From Gnetum montanum (Eukaryota; Streptophyta; Gnetopsida; Gnetales; Gnetaceae): a stretch of 64,000 nucleotides of DNA. Positions 34,700 to 44,329 of this stretch are shown in pieces (position 1 is the first letter of the stretch; each line of letters begins with the position of its first letter). The position numbers and the translations under genes are program-made. Location: assembly GCA_015680685.1 (NCBI GenBank), contig MNCI01002977.1, forward strand, positions 5,764 through 69,763, given 5' to 3'. Below the pieces are notes generated by a model. It did not search any database, was not told the origin of the DNA, and saw only the letters and a list, made by a program, of their open reading frames with translations.

Positions 34700-36893
34700 T
34701 TATCATCAATGCTGATAGCATTTATGACATAGCCAACATCATCCTTATTTAGAGGATCATTATACATCCTCATGGATTGGTTCTGTGGCCTGACTAGATT
34801 TTTAGCATCGAGGACCATGCACCTCTCTCGATCATCTTTTGCAGATCATCTTGTAGGGCCAAGCAAAACTTCATGTTATGACTTGACAATTGATGGTAAT
34901 GGTAGAATAAATCTAGCCTAAAATTTTTTGAGATTGGGGGCTCATTTGGTGCTAATGAAGTGTGGTTTCTGAGTAACTCATAGTATCTGTCATGTCTTTT
35001 ATGAGCATCCTTAGACATTTTCTTATATTGGATGCGCTTGGCCTTTAGTAGTTATTCTAGTAGCTATGAGGGATTTAGTGGAAATGGGGTGTACTTGGCG
35101 TGATCCTTGTGCTCAAAGTTAGGCCGTTAACCAACTTGTGTCCTGGCCACTGTAGATGTAGATGGGTTGGTTGCCTTAGTGCCAATGTTGGTAGCTTTGT
35201 TGTTGGTTGGGGATTTGGGTGGCCTAGCCATTGGCCCCTAGTCAGTTGTCTTGGTCTCTTTGACTACCACTACCACCATTGTAGTTTACTTTCTCTTGTC
35301 CCTATCTCTCCTAGCATGCTAGTTATTTTAGGCTACATAGGCCAAGTCCTTACTAGCTTTTGTCACATCCTCTATGCCCTTGGTTTGTGTGAAGGCCTGG
35401 CTTAGGGATTTCAGACTTAAGTAGTCTAGTTTCAACTTTATGAAATCATTAACTGCATCCTTCAAAGTAGCTAAGAGATGTGGCTTGGAGATGGGCTCTT
35501 GTATTTCATTTAATGAGGCACTCCATAGTTGGATGAATTTTTGCACAGGCTCTAAGGGGCCTTACTTAACCTACATTAGATGGGCCAAGGTTACTTCCAA
35601 CTTTAGGTTGTACTTGAAAAGTGTCATGAACTAGCTCAAGAGGTCTTCTAGAGATGAGATAGAGCCTTTGGGTAGTGTGTAGTACTAATCTAACACTTTG
35701 CAAATCAATGACATGGAAAACACCTATGTGATGACATGTGGCCATGCCTGCAGCAATAAGCACTCAAACCTAAATATGACCAGATGTGCGTTAGGGTCTC
35801 CTTCACCATTGTATATGGTGACTTGAGGTAGTGGAACCCCAGTTGGCAAAGTTAGAGGTGGAACTACAAGTTATAGGGTCATCCTAGCAGACATTCACAA
35901 CTTTGATAGTTTTAGAGGAGGCAACTTTGAGTTGTTTCACCTCTTCTATCAGGGTTTGGAGGCAATTTTGGAATGCTCTAGCTAACTACATTGGTTGTGC
36001 TATTCGCTATGCTGGTTGTGTGACCCATGACCTAGTCATAGGTTATGAAGCCATGTGAGGTGCTTGATGTGTTAGTTGTGTTATAGGGATAGTGATTAGT
36101 GTAAGCCACATACGTGCCGGTTGGACCAATACCAAGGATGCCCATGAAATAAGTGGGACATAGGATGCCTTAGTTGTTTAGAGTCTAGAGATGGGCCTTG
36201 CATGAACATATGGTAGAGCTAGCATAATTGCTATTAGCAAAGATTGCTAGGTAGGTTGAGATGATTCCACGAAGGACAAGTTGAAGGAATTTTTGCATCA
36301 TAATGCATGTATTGTGTCTAATGGATTGCCAATATAGGAATAGATCTAAGCCTGACAAAGTGAAAAAGTGATGCCAATGTTATGACTATCTCAGGGAGGA
36401 TGAATGAACTAAACCAAGAAGGGTCTAGACTAGGGATTTCTTGTTGGAAGATGGTGGAAAAGGAGGCCTCATGTTTGGAGCAAGCTTCAAACTCGTCCTC
36501 TTCCTCCTATAAGGCTTTCTCATACTCAATTCACACATCATGCTCACTTGCTTGAATGAGTTAGGATAACAACTAGGGGTGGAACTCTATGAGTGGGATG
36601 ATGTCAAATGATGAAGGGAAGTACTTCTCTCCATCCTAGTGGATTAGTTCAAAGTTCCATTTTAACTCCATGTTAAGACAATCTATAAGTAACCCTGGTT
36701 AAACCTTTGCACATATAAAGTTTTATTGCTCATTGCTAAGGGTTGCATACACTAGGTCTTGGTAGCATAGGCTAAGGGATTGCCTTAGCTTGGCCATCAT
36801 GAGATTTATAGGGTTGTCAATCCTAGTCTCTTGTTCGATAGGTAAAATATCAAGTACGTTTAAAACTAACACTAGAGATTGATCCAGGTTCAT
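34700..36893 (-). pseudogene. gag: C1 gag remnant
   Basis: ATG at 36893, some 50 bases inside the LTR end. A first Asp/Glu-rich part (EYEKAL, EEEDEFEA) is followed by low-complexity sequence, then the gag core with LPKGS-type and IEDVTKASKDLAYVA pieces (35763-35328). Near 34930 comes a zinc-knuckle-like end, FYHYHQLSSHNMKFCLALQ, of the CxYHxxxxHxxxxC type with the first Cys changed. Many stops. Matches D gag (ALDWYHVLP and ISTLEELLSQF words). Confidence 0.7.
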
Positions 36894-36944
36894 CGTTGTA
36901 GATCAAGTTGTAAAGGGAAAATGCAAAGGTTCTTGCCTACAAAA

Positions 36945-37247
36945 TATAGTGGACCAAGCTAAAACTAACTTTGTTATGGTTGATACCACTAACTACGCTC
37001 TCCACTACAAAGAGCTAACTACAATGACTATGCTGGATGCAATTGGGATGGGGCATGGTTAGCCACAATGCTGATGTGAGATGGTGTTTAAGTGTGTAGG
37101 TAGTTTCAATGATGTTAATGATGTTAATAATGTTAGTGGGGTTAAGAGTAGTCAATATTTTCAGCAAAAATGAGGGTGCCAACATGCAGAGACTGCTAGC
37201 CAAACATTGTTTTAGGTGCATCTATGTGATGAAATAACAAAAAATGC

Positions 37248-37283
<36 letters not shown>

Positions 37284-38352
37284 AAAATACCACCCCAAAT
37301 GGGGTTGAGTGTAGTTAACACCAAAAAGGGTTACAAGGTACACGATGTACAATAGTTGTAGTGGACAACATAGTCATAGTCTTGGGAATGTCTAGCTATG
37401 AATACTAGTGTTCTATCGAGGTGTCTACATTTGCTGGGTTGGCTACCATGGTGTACCGTTGGCTGCTATGTTTCAGGGGACTACGGTGGGCTACAATGCT
37501 CTATAACTTTACCTCTCTATGGTTCATTGAAATGCCTTTGGTTCATCAACTCTTTCATTTGCCAATCAAAATTTTCCAACATCAAAAATGTTCAGGACAA
37601 GGGTATTTATAAGCCTAGGATTACCGCGAACTACAGGATTACTACCATGTGGTAGAGGGGATAGTTGGAACTACATTGTTACCAAACTATGTTCTCCACT
37701 AGACTGATGGTGTTGTACATTGTTGTGCTCTACCAGACTTTGTGAGACTACAAGACCATGACTATGCTGCCAATTGCATGTGTGTGCCAAGGAGACCATA
37801 GGGTACATAAAAAATGAAACTTGGAGACTATGCTATAGGACTACACTCTCTGCTATCTTTCATGGGGCCAAGCATAGTTACAATCTTGGGGCCAAAAGGG
37901 GATACAAAAAGAAGAATTTTTCTAACTACACTTTCCAAAGATGAGTAGGAGCTAAGCTGAGTGCTAGTGCTATGTTGTGAAGGCTACTGAGGACTATTCT
38001 TACTGACTACACTTTGGACTCTGGGAGACTGTAGTCTCACACTTGGAAAAATTTGCAAAAAATGGCTATGTTCTTACTATGCTCTCCACTAGAGGCTGAC
38101 TACACTCTTGGCTGGGGGTGATCGTAGTCCTAGCACTTGTTGAAACTTGTGAAAAGTAGCTTTTAGTTGACTAGGCTCTCCACAAGAGGCTAACTACACT
38201 CTAGGAAAATGAAGAGCATAGTCCCAACACTTAAACTAAATTACAAGAATTGGTTTTTGTGCTGACTATGCTCTATGCAAAGGAGAGCCTAGATTCAACA
38301 TTTAGACAATTTTGTAGTTGGGATGCCATAGACCAAATTTGGTGGTGTTTCA
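36945..38352 (-). repeat. 5' LTR of C1
   Basis: Starts TGAAACACCACC at 38352 (minus) and ends near 36945, where the PBS of the tRNA-Asn type has decayed. A TATA box (CTTATAAATACCC, minus) is near 37600. U3 (about 37980-38340) has three to four units of about 94 bp with GCTGACTATGCTCT and GAGAGCATAGTC-type inverted words, and a GA run is at 37252-37280. Confidence 0.85.
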
Positions 38353-38807
38353 AGGGCCACATTCCCATCATTAGTAACAAGGGATGGAGAATTTTCATGT
38401 TGAGAGCCCTCAGAGGAAGGGTCCTTGTTGTCATCTTGGTTCAACAGGAGTAAGGAATTAGTGAATCATTTTCCCTTCACAACCTCATGATGGTTCTCCT
38501 AGTGCCAATCTCACCTACAGTGTGTTGTAGTAGGACAGTAGTCCCAGTAGTCATAGTCATGCACAACATACTCTTTTGGAAGATCATGGATGCCTAACCT
38601 CTTAAGAGTTTGAAGGAGCATCATGGACAAAAATTTATTGGAAGGCATTACAACATTGTCTTCCATATCAGGCCATCATAGTTGCTCATGCTGATATAGG
38701 ATGAAGGTGAAATCATGTTCATACTCATCTGGATGAGTGTATACGACTTTGCACTCTTGTGGGGCTAGCAGTTTAACATCGTCATGCTTGTGAGAAGAAG
38801 AAGACAT
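38353..38807 (-). pseudogene. gag: N-terminal part of X gag
   Basis: ATG at 38807 (MSSSSHKHDD). The domain matches residues 34-112 of B gag: YTHPDEY, DFTFILYQHEQLWW, then HDLPKEYVVHDYD. It is interrupted at 38353 by C1 and resumes at 20360. The first ~90 codons are free of stops, the rest are not. Confidence 0.85.
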
Positions 38808-38935
38808 TTTGTAGTAAATAAAATAATTAGTGTGCTTTTGTAATTATATAATTGAAAATGACGTCAACCTTAGGGTTTATCAAACAATATTAATAATGCT
38901 CGCTAATCCTAGATAGTGCATGTTTCAACAAAGAG

Positions 38936-38956
38936 TGTCCCCAGTGACAACATCAA
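38936..38956 (-). promoter_or_regulatory. Primer-binding site of X
   Basis: Minus strand TTGATGTTGTCACTGGGGAC beside the LTR end. It differs from the B site (TTGGCGCCGTTGCCGGGGAC) almost only by C/T and G/A changes. Priming by tRNA-Asp is inferred. Confidence 0.75.
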
Positions 38957-41200
38957 TGATGAGCGATGAGGTACCCCTATGCCCAACCATATGAAACACA
39001 AAGTGTTCACCTATGATCAATTCAAATTCAATGGACTCAATAGTTTCCGATGCACTAGTTCTCTAGGTAGTAAATTTTGCCCTAATGGTCATTCGTTGTC
39101 TTCCCAATTATACTTGTGATGCACATGGTATGGTTAAGTGTAATGAAGGCATATGATTTTTTTTTATTTTGTGTTTTATATTCCTTAGTGCTTAAAGATA
39201 AGAGATGAAGTAATTTAATAACTAATTAAATTTAACTAACTAACTAATCCCTAACTGGTCCTAACATTAGCATCCAGTCCCACTTTCCATACACATCCTG
39301 AACCCACATATCCACTGGTAGGTTACCAAGCACTATGCTATTGGGCGCACCAAGCAATAACTCTACTAGGATTACCAAGCAAATACATGTATATGCTCAA
39401 AGTGGTCGTACTTATGTTTTTAATCTATTTATCTTAATTAATCAACTAATCACTTGAAGTATACTTTAGATTAATTTAGCTTAATTAATGAAAATAATAA
39501 ATGCATAAATAAATTTATTCTAAGTGTTGCAAGGTTTAATCAAAAGGCTCATATTTATTACTATACACACTAGTGTGGTTTAGGTACAAAAATGCTCAAA
39601 TAAAGATCTGTATACTTTTTGACTCTTGTTGCAAGCACTCAAAGGAATATTCTAACTTTCAAATGGACAAACTATAAGAGCTCTACTAATACTCTAACTT
39701 AATGTTCCATAAATACAATTGTGAGCTCGTATTTATAATTTTTGCCATAGGGCTATGTCGATAGGGCCCTATAGACGTAGCAAATGCTACATCGATGCAA
39801 CCCCATTGAAAAGGCCTCGTAGATGTAGCAAATGCTACATCAATGCAGCCCCATCAATAGGGAAACACCACATAAATGGGGCCCCATTGATAGGGCTCCA
39901 TCTGTACTGACCTAAATCGTCGGTGTAAGGCTGGAAGGGAAACAGACATCGAGAGATCGTTGGGCAGGCACAACTGACCCTGCCTTAGCTTGATGGCAAG
40001 CTGGAAAAGGGAATGAAGGCAGGGTGCCTTGGATGGTTTGCACGCAAATCAACCAAGGACTTCCCCGAGCGTAAGCTACGGCTAGCGCTGGGGTTATCAT
40101 AAACAGGATGTAAACGGAATGTAGACAACGATACGAAATGTAAATAAAGTGTACTGAATTATGAATAAAGCATAAACAAAGTTATATTTGCAAAGCATAA
40201 AAAAACTTAAACAATGTAAATGGGAGGCAATAATGAAACTGTATTATATTGTTTTAAAAAGATGTGCACCGGTCAAAGTGTAGTTGCACAAGTGTGAATG
40301 GCAAGTCAAACGCCTAGCCCCAGAAAGATATGACACGATGATGCGATGATGTGAGAAGAACTTGGAAGCCAAAAATTGGATGTGCCAAGTGCCCAAGGAT
40401 TGCAAGTTCTGTCCTCCTTCAGAATTTCCAATCTCTCCAATCTTTGCCTCTTTCTCTCGCTTCTCTCTTGCTGCTTTTGCTTCTGCTTCTCTTGCCTCCT
40501 CCTAGTTTGTGTGAAGTGATAGGGTATTTATAGGGTTGGACTAGGGTTTTCTTTGACTAGGTTCAATGTATTTTACAATTTTTGGGTCATTCAAGCCCAT
40601 AAAAAAAATACAAATTAGAAATACAATCCCTCAAGCGATAAAAAAAAATTTAAAAAATTTAAAAAGATTAGCTCCAACTCTGGCCCACTTGGAAAAATTA
40701 TATTTCTTTTTTTTTTCCTGAATATTTGGCCTGATTTTGTATGGGCTTTCATATCCCTTTGCCATTTTATAGATTTCTTGAAAAAGAAAATCAAGAAGGA
40801 TTAACACCGCCTCGCTTGTCTAGCATCCAGCGCGACTTGCAGTGTGACCTGCAGTGTGACCTCCAAAACTTGCAATTTTGGGCTGAAATATGGAATTTTT
40901 AAAGGCTGGGACCCATAGTTATCAATAGTGTACCTTGAGGATGACTTACACCCTTAAAATCAAGTCATTTTGGCTTAGTTTTGGGGCTCTAAAAATTGGT
41001 GACGCTGATCCTTACGCTGTGTAGCGTCGTTGTGATCTGTGGGCCCCAGGGGAACCTTGCTTGCTCCATGGTGGGCTACTTGAAGCCATTTCAGAGGCTC
41101 TGAAGTTTTCTGGAAGTGTTTCTGAAATTTTTGTGGTGTTTCACCATCAACAAGGTTACATCAACAAGGGCCCATTGACGTGACACTTTGATGCACATCA
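38957..41200 (-). repeat. 5' LTR of X, split by a solo Tat LTR
   Basis: Begins TGATGAGC at 38957, runs to 39902 and resumes at 41144-41200, ending GCACATCA next to the outer GGTAC duplication. The U3 tail (39730-39900) has TCGATAGGGCCCTATAG and ATGCTACATCGATGCA palindromic words in two rounds ('agacgtagcaaatgctacatcgatgca'). Confidence 0.87.
39903..41143 (-). mobile_element. Solo Tat-like LTR in the X 5' LTR
   Basis: A lone LTR of 1241 bp. On the plus strand it begins TGTACTGACC and ends TGGTGTTTCA, and it is flanked by a perfect CCATC duplication (39898-39902 and 41144-41148). It matches the F LTR at 57500-59390 through the first 200 bases ('cgtcggtgtaaggctgg', 'caaccaaggacttc', 'gctggggttatc'). 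A minus-strand TATA (CTATAAATACCC) is near 40530. It has only a short version of the GCAGTGTGACC palindromic words (40820-40870). Such solo LTRs arise by LTR-LTR recombination. Confidence 0.9.
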
Positions 41201-41205
41201 GGTAC

Positions 41206-43112
41206 TTTCCAAGGGTGCCATTGTATGAGATACTTCTTGTGAACATTAATAAATTAGTCAACAAAATATGTGAACATTAATAAATTAGTCAAAAAAATAT
41301 TTATGTTCAATGTCAAATGACTTCATTATGTCTTGTAGCTCCTAGTAGTCTAACATCCTCCTACCCAAGTCCTCTACTACTTCTCTTTAATCTTTATACT
41401 TGGTTCAAAGAACATCGAACTCCACATTGAAACTCTATAGCTTTTGGTATGCTTTGTAATGAACTCAATGCTCATTCTTACATAATAAGTATGAGTTAAC
41501 CATTTGTTTCTCAAACTCTATATGGGGTCATATTGCAATTAACATCATTAGATTGATGTATTACAAGTTGACAAGTTCCATTTACCCCGTTATCTCCTCA
41601 ATCTATAGTTCCTTCATTTTGATCTTTACTTCATTATAAACATTGAGACTATCAAAGATTAGTTGTCAAGTATCACCTTAGTGCTACTAGAAGGCTTGGT
41701 TGACCTTTTTATTCACTAATGAAAGCTCTTTTTTATTAATCTCTTTTTGTATACACATGTATTTTCTAAAATAATTTTTGATCTTTTCATATTTTAGGTC
41801 TTCAATCTTCTATGTGGTGATCTTAATGGCTAACTTCTGTTGGATGGTTCTAACCTCCTCAATAAAGAGATTCCTATTTTTTTGCTTCCAACCTATGCAC
41901 ATCTACATTAACTTCGATGACCTACTCTTGAAGATGTTTAAGGTACTCTTCCACTTTTTCCTTTTTTTTTTAAACTTTAGCAACCTAGTTTCCTTGTTTA
42001 ATTCTTGATTTTTTTTGTCCACCATAGTGATGTTCTTGTTCAACCCATTTACCAATGTGAGAAGTATGCATCCCAGATGACTCTTTCATTTTCCATCTTA
42101 ACCTTATGTTGTTTGAACTTTGATTGATTAAATGTTTCATCTCTTTTAAGGCTAGTCTAATGGATTGTAGGGTGGGCTAGCTAGGCACAAAATCATGCAA
42201 CTTCTTATATCAATTTCTAGTTCATTGACTCCACTTGCTAAAGCTAAGTTTCAAAAATAACTAGCTTGTCCTTAGTCTTAATGAGTATAAACTAGGTTTT
42301 TGTGATGTTTTTAATGACTTTAAAGACATTTAGAATTTCTTGCGTAGCTTTAACCAATATGTATAACATCTCCTCATATTGTGTTGCACTCATCCTAGAT
42401 CCTACATCAATTAAACTAGTCCTTCAAATATTTAAATATCTACCATTATAGCAAGGTTTTGATTAGATGTTGTAAGGACATTAAGTGCTTTGCCAATTAT
42501 ATCAACCACCACCTTCAAAACTATCTCTTGACCTTTGTGTAGCATAACTACCATTGTGGCTCCATCTCTCTCCTCTAGTATCACAGAGAAGACTACAACA
42601 TTATTTGAAATTTATAACATTTGTTTAATAGGTAGGGATACTACAACTTCTATTAAGATAAGGTTCACTTGGATGATGACCTAGCTTCATCTGGTGTTGA
42701 AGAGGTTGGAGAGATCATCATATTGATAACTTATGACTTGTGAGAGTTCATGTAAGTAGATCTTGAAGAAAGATAGTCTTTACCACCTCCCAAAGGTGGT
42801 TGGTTTGACATTTTAATGCACTTCCTTCTTTTCTATCATCAAAATTTTCATTTTTGCTTCAACATCTATTGGTAGGATTTCTTCCTATAGCCTTAGTAGA
42901 GGTTTTTTCTTCATCATCCTAGGCCATGATGTTGTAGTTTCCCTATGGAGAACATTGTTGAAGTAGTGAAAAATCCCTTTCATTTTGCAGATTTTTTTGA
43001 TTAAGCATAAAAAGGGAAGTATATTTCCACCATCATTCTCATTTTTCTAAAATCTCTTTTCTATTTTCAAAAAAAAAAGTTGTGATAGGTTGACTAGAAA
43101 CTTCTTGCTAAG
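41206..43112 (-). pseudogene. 3' ORF of element W, remnant
   Basis: Continues from 1833 after removal of X. It is AT-rich and aligns by eye with X 3300-4763 and 11734-12000: 'tcttcaatc', 'catctcttttaagg', 'cctcccaaaggtgg', then near 42975 'gatttttttgattaagc' and 'gttgtgataggttgac'. The minus strand would encode the coiled-coil 3' ORF but it is riddled with stops. B is inserted at its right end after CTAAG (43108-43112). Confidence 0.5.
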
Positions 43113-44184
43113 TGATGTGACGCAACTTGCATTGGGCCGCGATATCTCATCCCATGCGATATCGCGTACACGATATCGCGTCTTCTCCTATGATATCGCA
43201 TACGCGATATCGCGTCCCGCCACCATATCTATAAATAAGAGGCGGCACTCCCTTCATTTCCCAATCCTGGCTAGTGTAGCAAAGCTCTGGTAGATTGATC
43301 ACTCCAGAGTTAGAATTTTACCCCATGTGGCCGCAGTAGGAGTCCTAGAGTGAACGGCTCTTTATTCGAGCAGCTTGTAACCTGAACCCAAGTTGTGTAC
43401 GGCAATAAAGACGAACTTGATTGGATAAACCTTGCAGCACGTGGTTTCATTTATTGCTTTCATTTACTGCTTTCCTAGTGCGTTCAAGTACGACTTGATT
43501 ACGAGCGTCTACGGACGTGTACGGCTAGTCAAGGAATCGGCTGCTTGACGCAATGCATGAGTACGACTCAATTACGAGCATTGGCTGCTTGGTAACCCAG
43601 TAGCGTATTCCAGGATTCTGCGCTTGGTAACTCCCGGGTCTAATGTGTACGGCTAGTTGAGGAATCGGCTGCTCATTGCTAGGCTAGATCGTGTGATAAG
43701 TACGACTTAGTTACGAGCACCCACGGGTGTGTACGGCTGGCTAAGGAATCGGCTGCTTATCACACGTAGGCTAAATAGGTGCCTCAGTACGACCACTTCG
43801 AGCACTTGCGTTACGTGTGGCGATCCCAGTAACGATTAGCGTTTGGTAAGCTGCAGTTGCATAGTTCAGGGTGTGTCCGGCAAGTGGGAACGGATGCTGA
43901 CGCTAGTTAATTTAGACTTAGATCTTAGTTAGAGTTAGTTTAGTTTTCTCAACCCTTTCTCCTGGTAGCATAGAAGATAAGCCGAAAATACCAAAAAAAT
44001 CACATACCTCAGACTTGCTTAACCATACACCGTGACACATACAAGCAAGCCTGGGAAGACAACGAACGATTAACCCCAAGTGTTTCTTGTGGCGTTAAGG
44101 CATTTAGTCTGCGGAGTTCGACCGGATCGCGCGTGTACGCTCGTATTCGTATGGTGGAGTGTAGGGGTACCTCGCCACTCATCA
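43113..44184 (+). repeat. 5' LTR of B
   Basis: Runs from TGATGTGACGC to CACTCATCA. The short U3 (43140-43215) has five GATATC palindromes, four in CGCGATATC or GATATCGCG form. It is followed by a TATA box, an AATAAA at 43404-43409, and a repeat block at about 43485-43830 in which 'gtacgac..acgagc' and GTGTACGGCTAG..GGAATCGGCTGCT recur three to four times. A and X have only a short form of that block. Confidence 0.9.
43228..43239 (+). promoter_or_regulatory. TATA box of B
   Basis: TCTATAAATAAG, 115 bp from the LTR start. The same word is present on the minus strand of both A LTRs at the same relative place. Transcription would start about 30 bp downstream; that is inferred. Confidence 0.75.
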
Positions 44185-44185
44185 T

Positions 44186-44203
44186 TGGCGCCGTTGCCGG
44201 GGA
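44186..44203 (+). promoter_or_regulatory. Primer-binding site of B (tRNA-Asp)
   Basis: TGGCGCCGTTGCCGGGGA, one base after the LTR end. It is complementary to the last 18 bases, including CCA, of plant tRNA-Asp. This PBS is usual for Athila elements. Confidence 0.9.
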
Positions 44204-44329
44204 CTAAGTGTTTTTTCGCCAATTTAACATAAGGGATATCACTCACATCGTTGTGAGCTTAAAACGAACCTTAGGGTTAATCAGTTAATCAAGAACAATA
44301 AATAACGGTGAAGTTGCACACCAATAAAA

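Larger units (their letters stand above)
20361..38352 (-). mobile_element. Tat-like LTR retrotransposon C1 with an antisense gene
   Basis: An 18-kb insertion in X gag. The right end is TGAAACACC (minus), and the left end reads TATAATGAC on the plus strand where TG is expected. A perfect AGGGC duplication is at 20356-20360 and 38353-38357, and X gag reads on across it. Minus-strand order: 5' LTR (38352-36945), gag (from 36893), protease (about 34200-33210), a large middle segment, RT, two RNase H domains and integrase (27109-23625), tandem repeats, PPT (21875-21863) and 3' LTR (21862-20361). The middle segment carries a gene on the opposite strand. The second RNase H and tRNA-Asn type PBS of relatives place it in the Tat lineage. 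Confidence 0.88.
1834..41200 (-). mobile_element. Athila-like LTR retrotransposon X, interrupted by A, C1 and a solo LTR
   Basis: X has TGATGAG at its left end and CATCA at its right end. The flanks carry a perfect 5-bp duplication, GGTAC, at 1829-1833 and 41201-41205. In minus-strand order it holds the 5' LTR (41200-38957), PBS, gag (38807-38353 then 20360 to about 18400), protease, RT, RNase H, integrase, a long spacer, the 3' ORF (about 12770-11734 then 4763-2885), PPT and 3' LTR (2652-1834). Removing A, C1 and the solo LTR leaves about 13 kb, a normal size for Athila elements. All genes are broken by stops and frameshifts. The exact duplication shows that X went in as one unit and the other elements came later. 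Confidence 0.9.

Noticed and set aside
39912-40100. 62-codon minus-strand frame
   Set aside because: It lies wholly inside the end of a solo LTR and its homologue in F is interrupted.
44186-44203. tRNA-like sequence near 44186 and 52749
   Set aside because: Only the complement of the tRNA 3' end is present, directly after LTRs. These are primer-binding sites, not tRNA genes.
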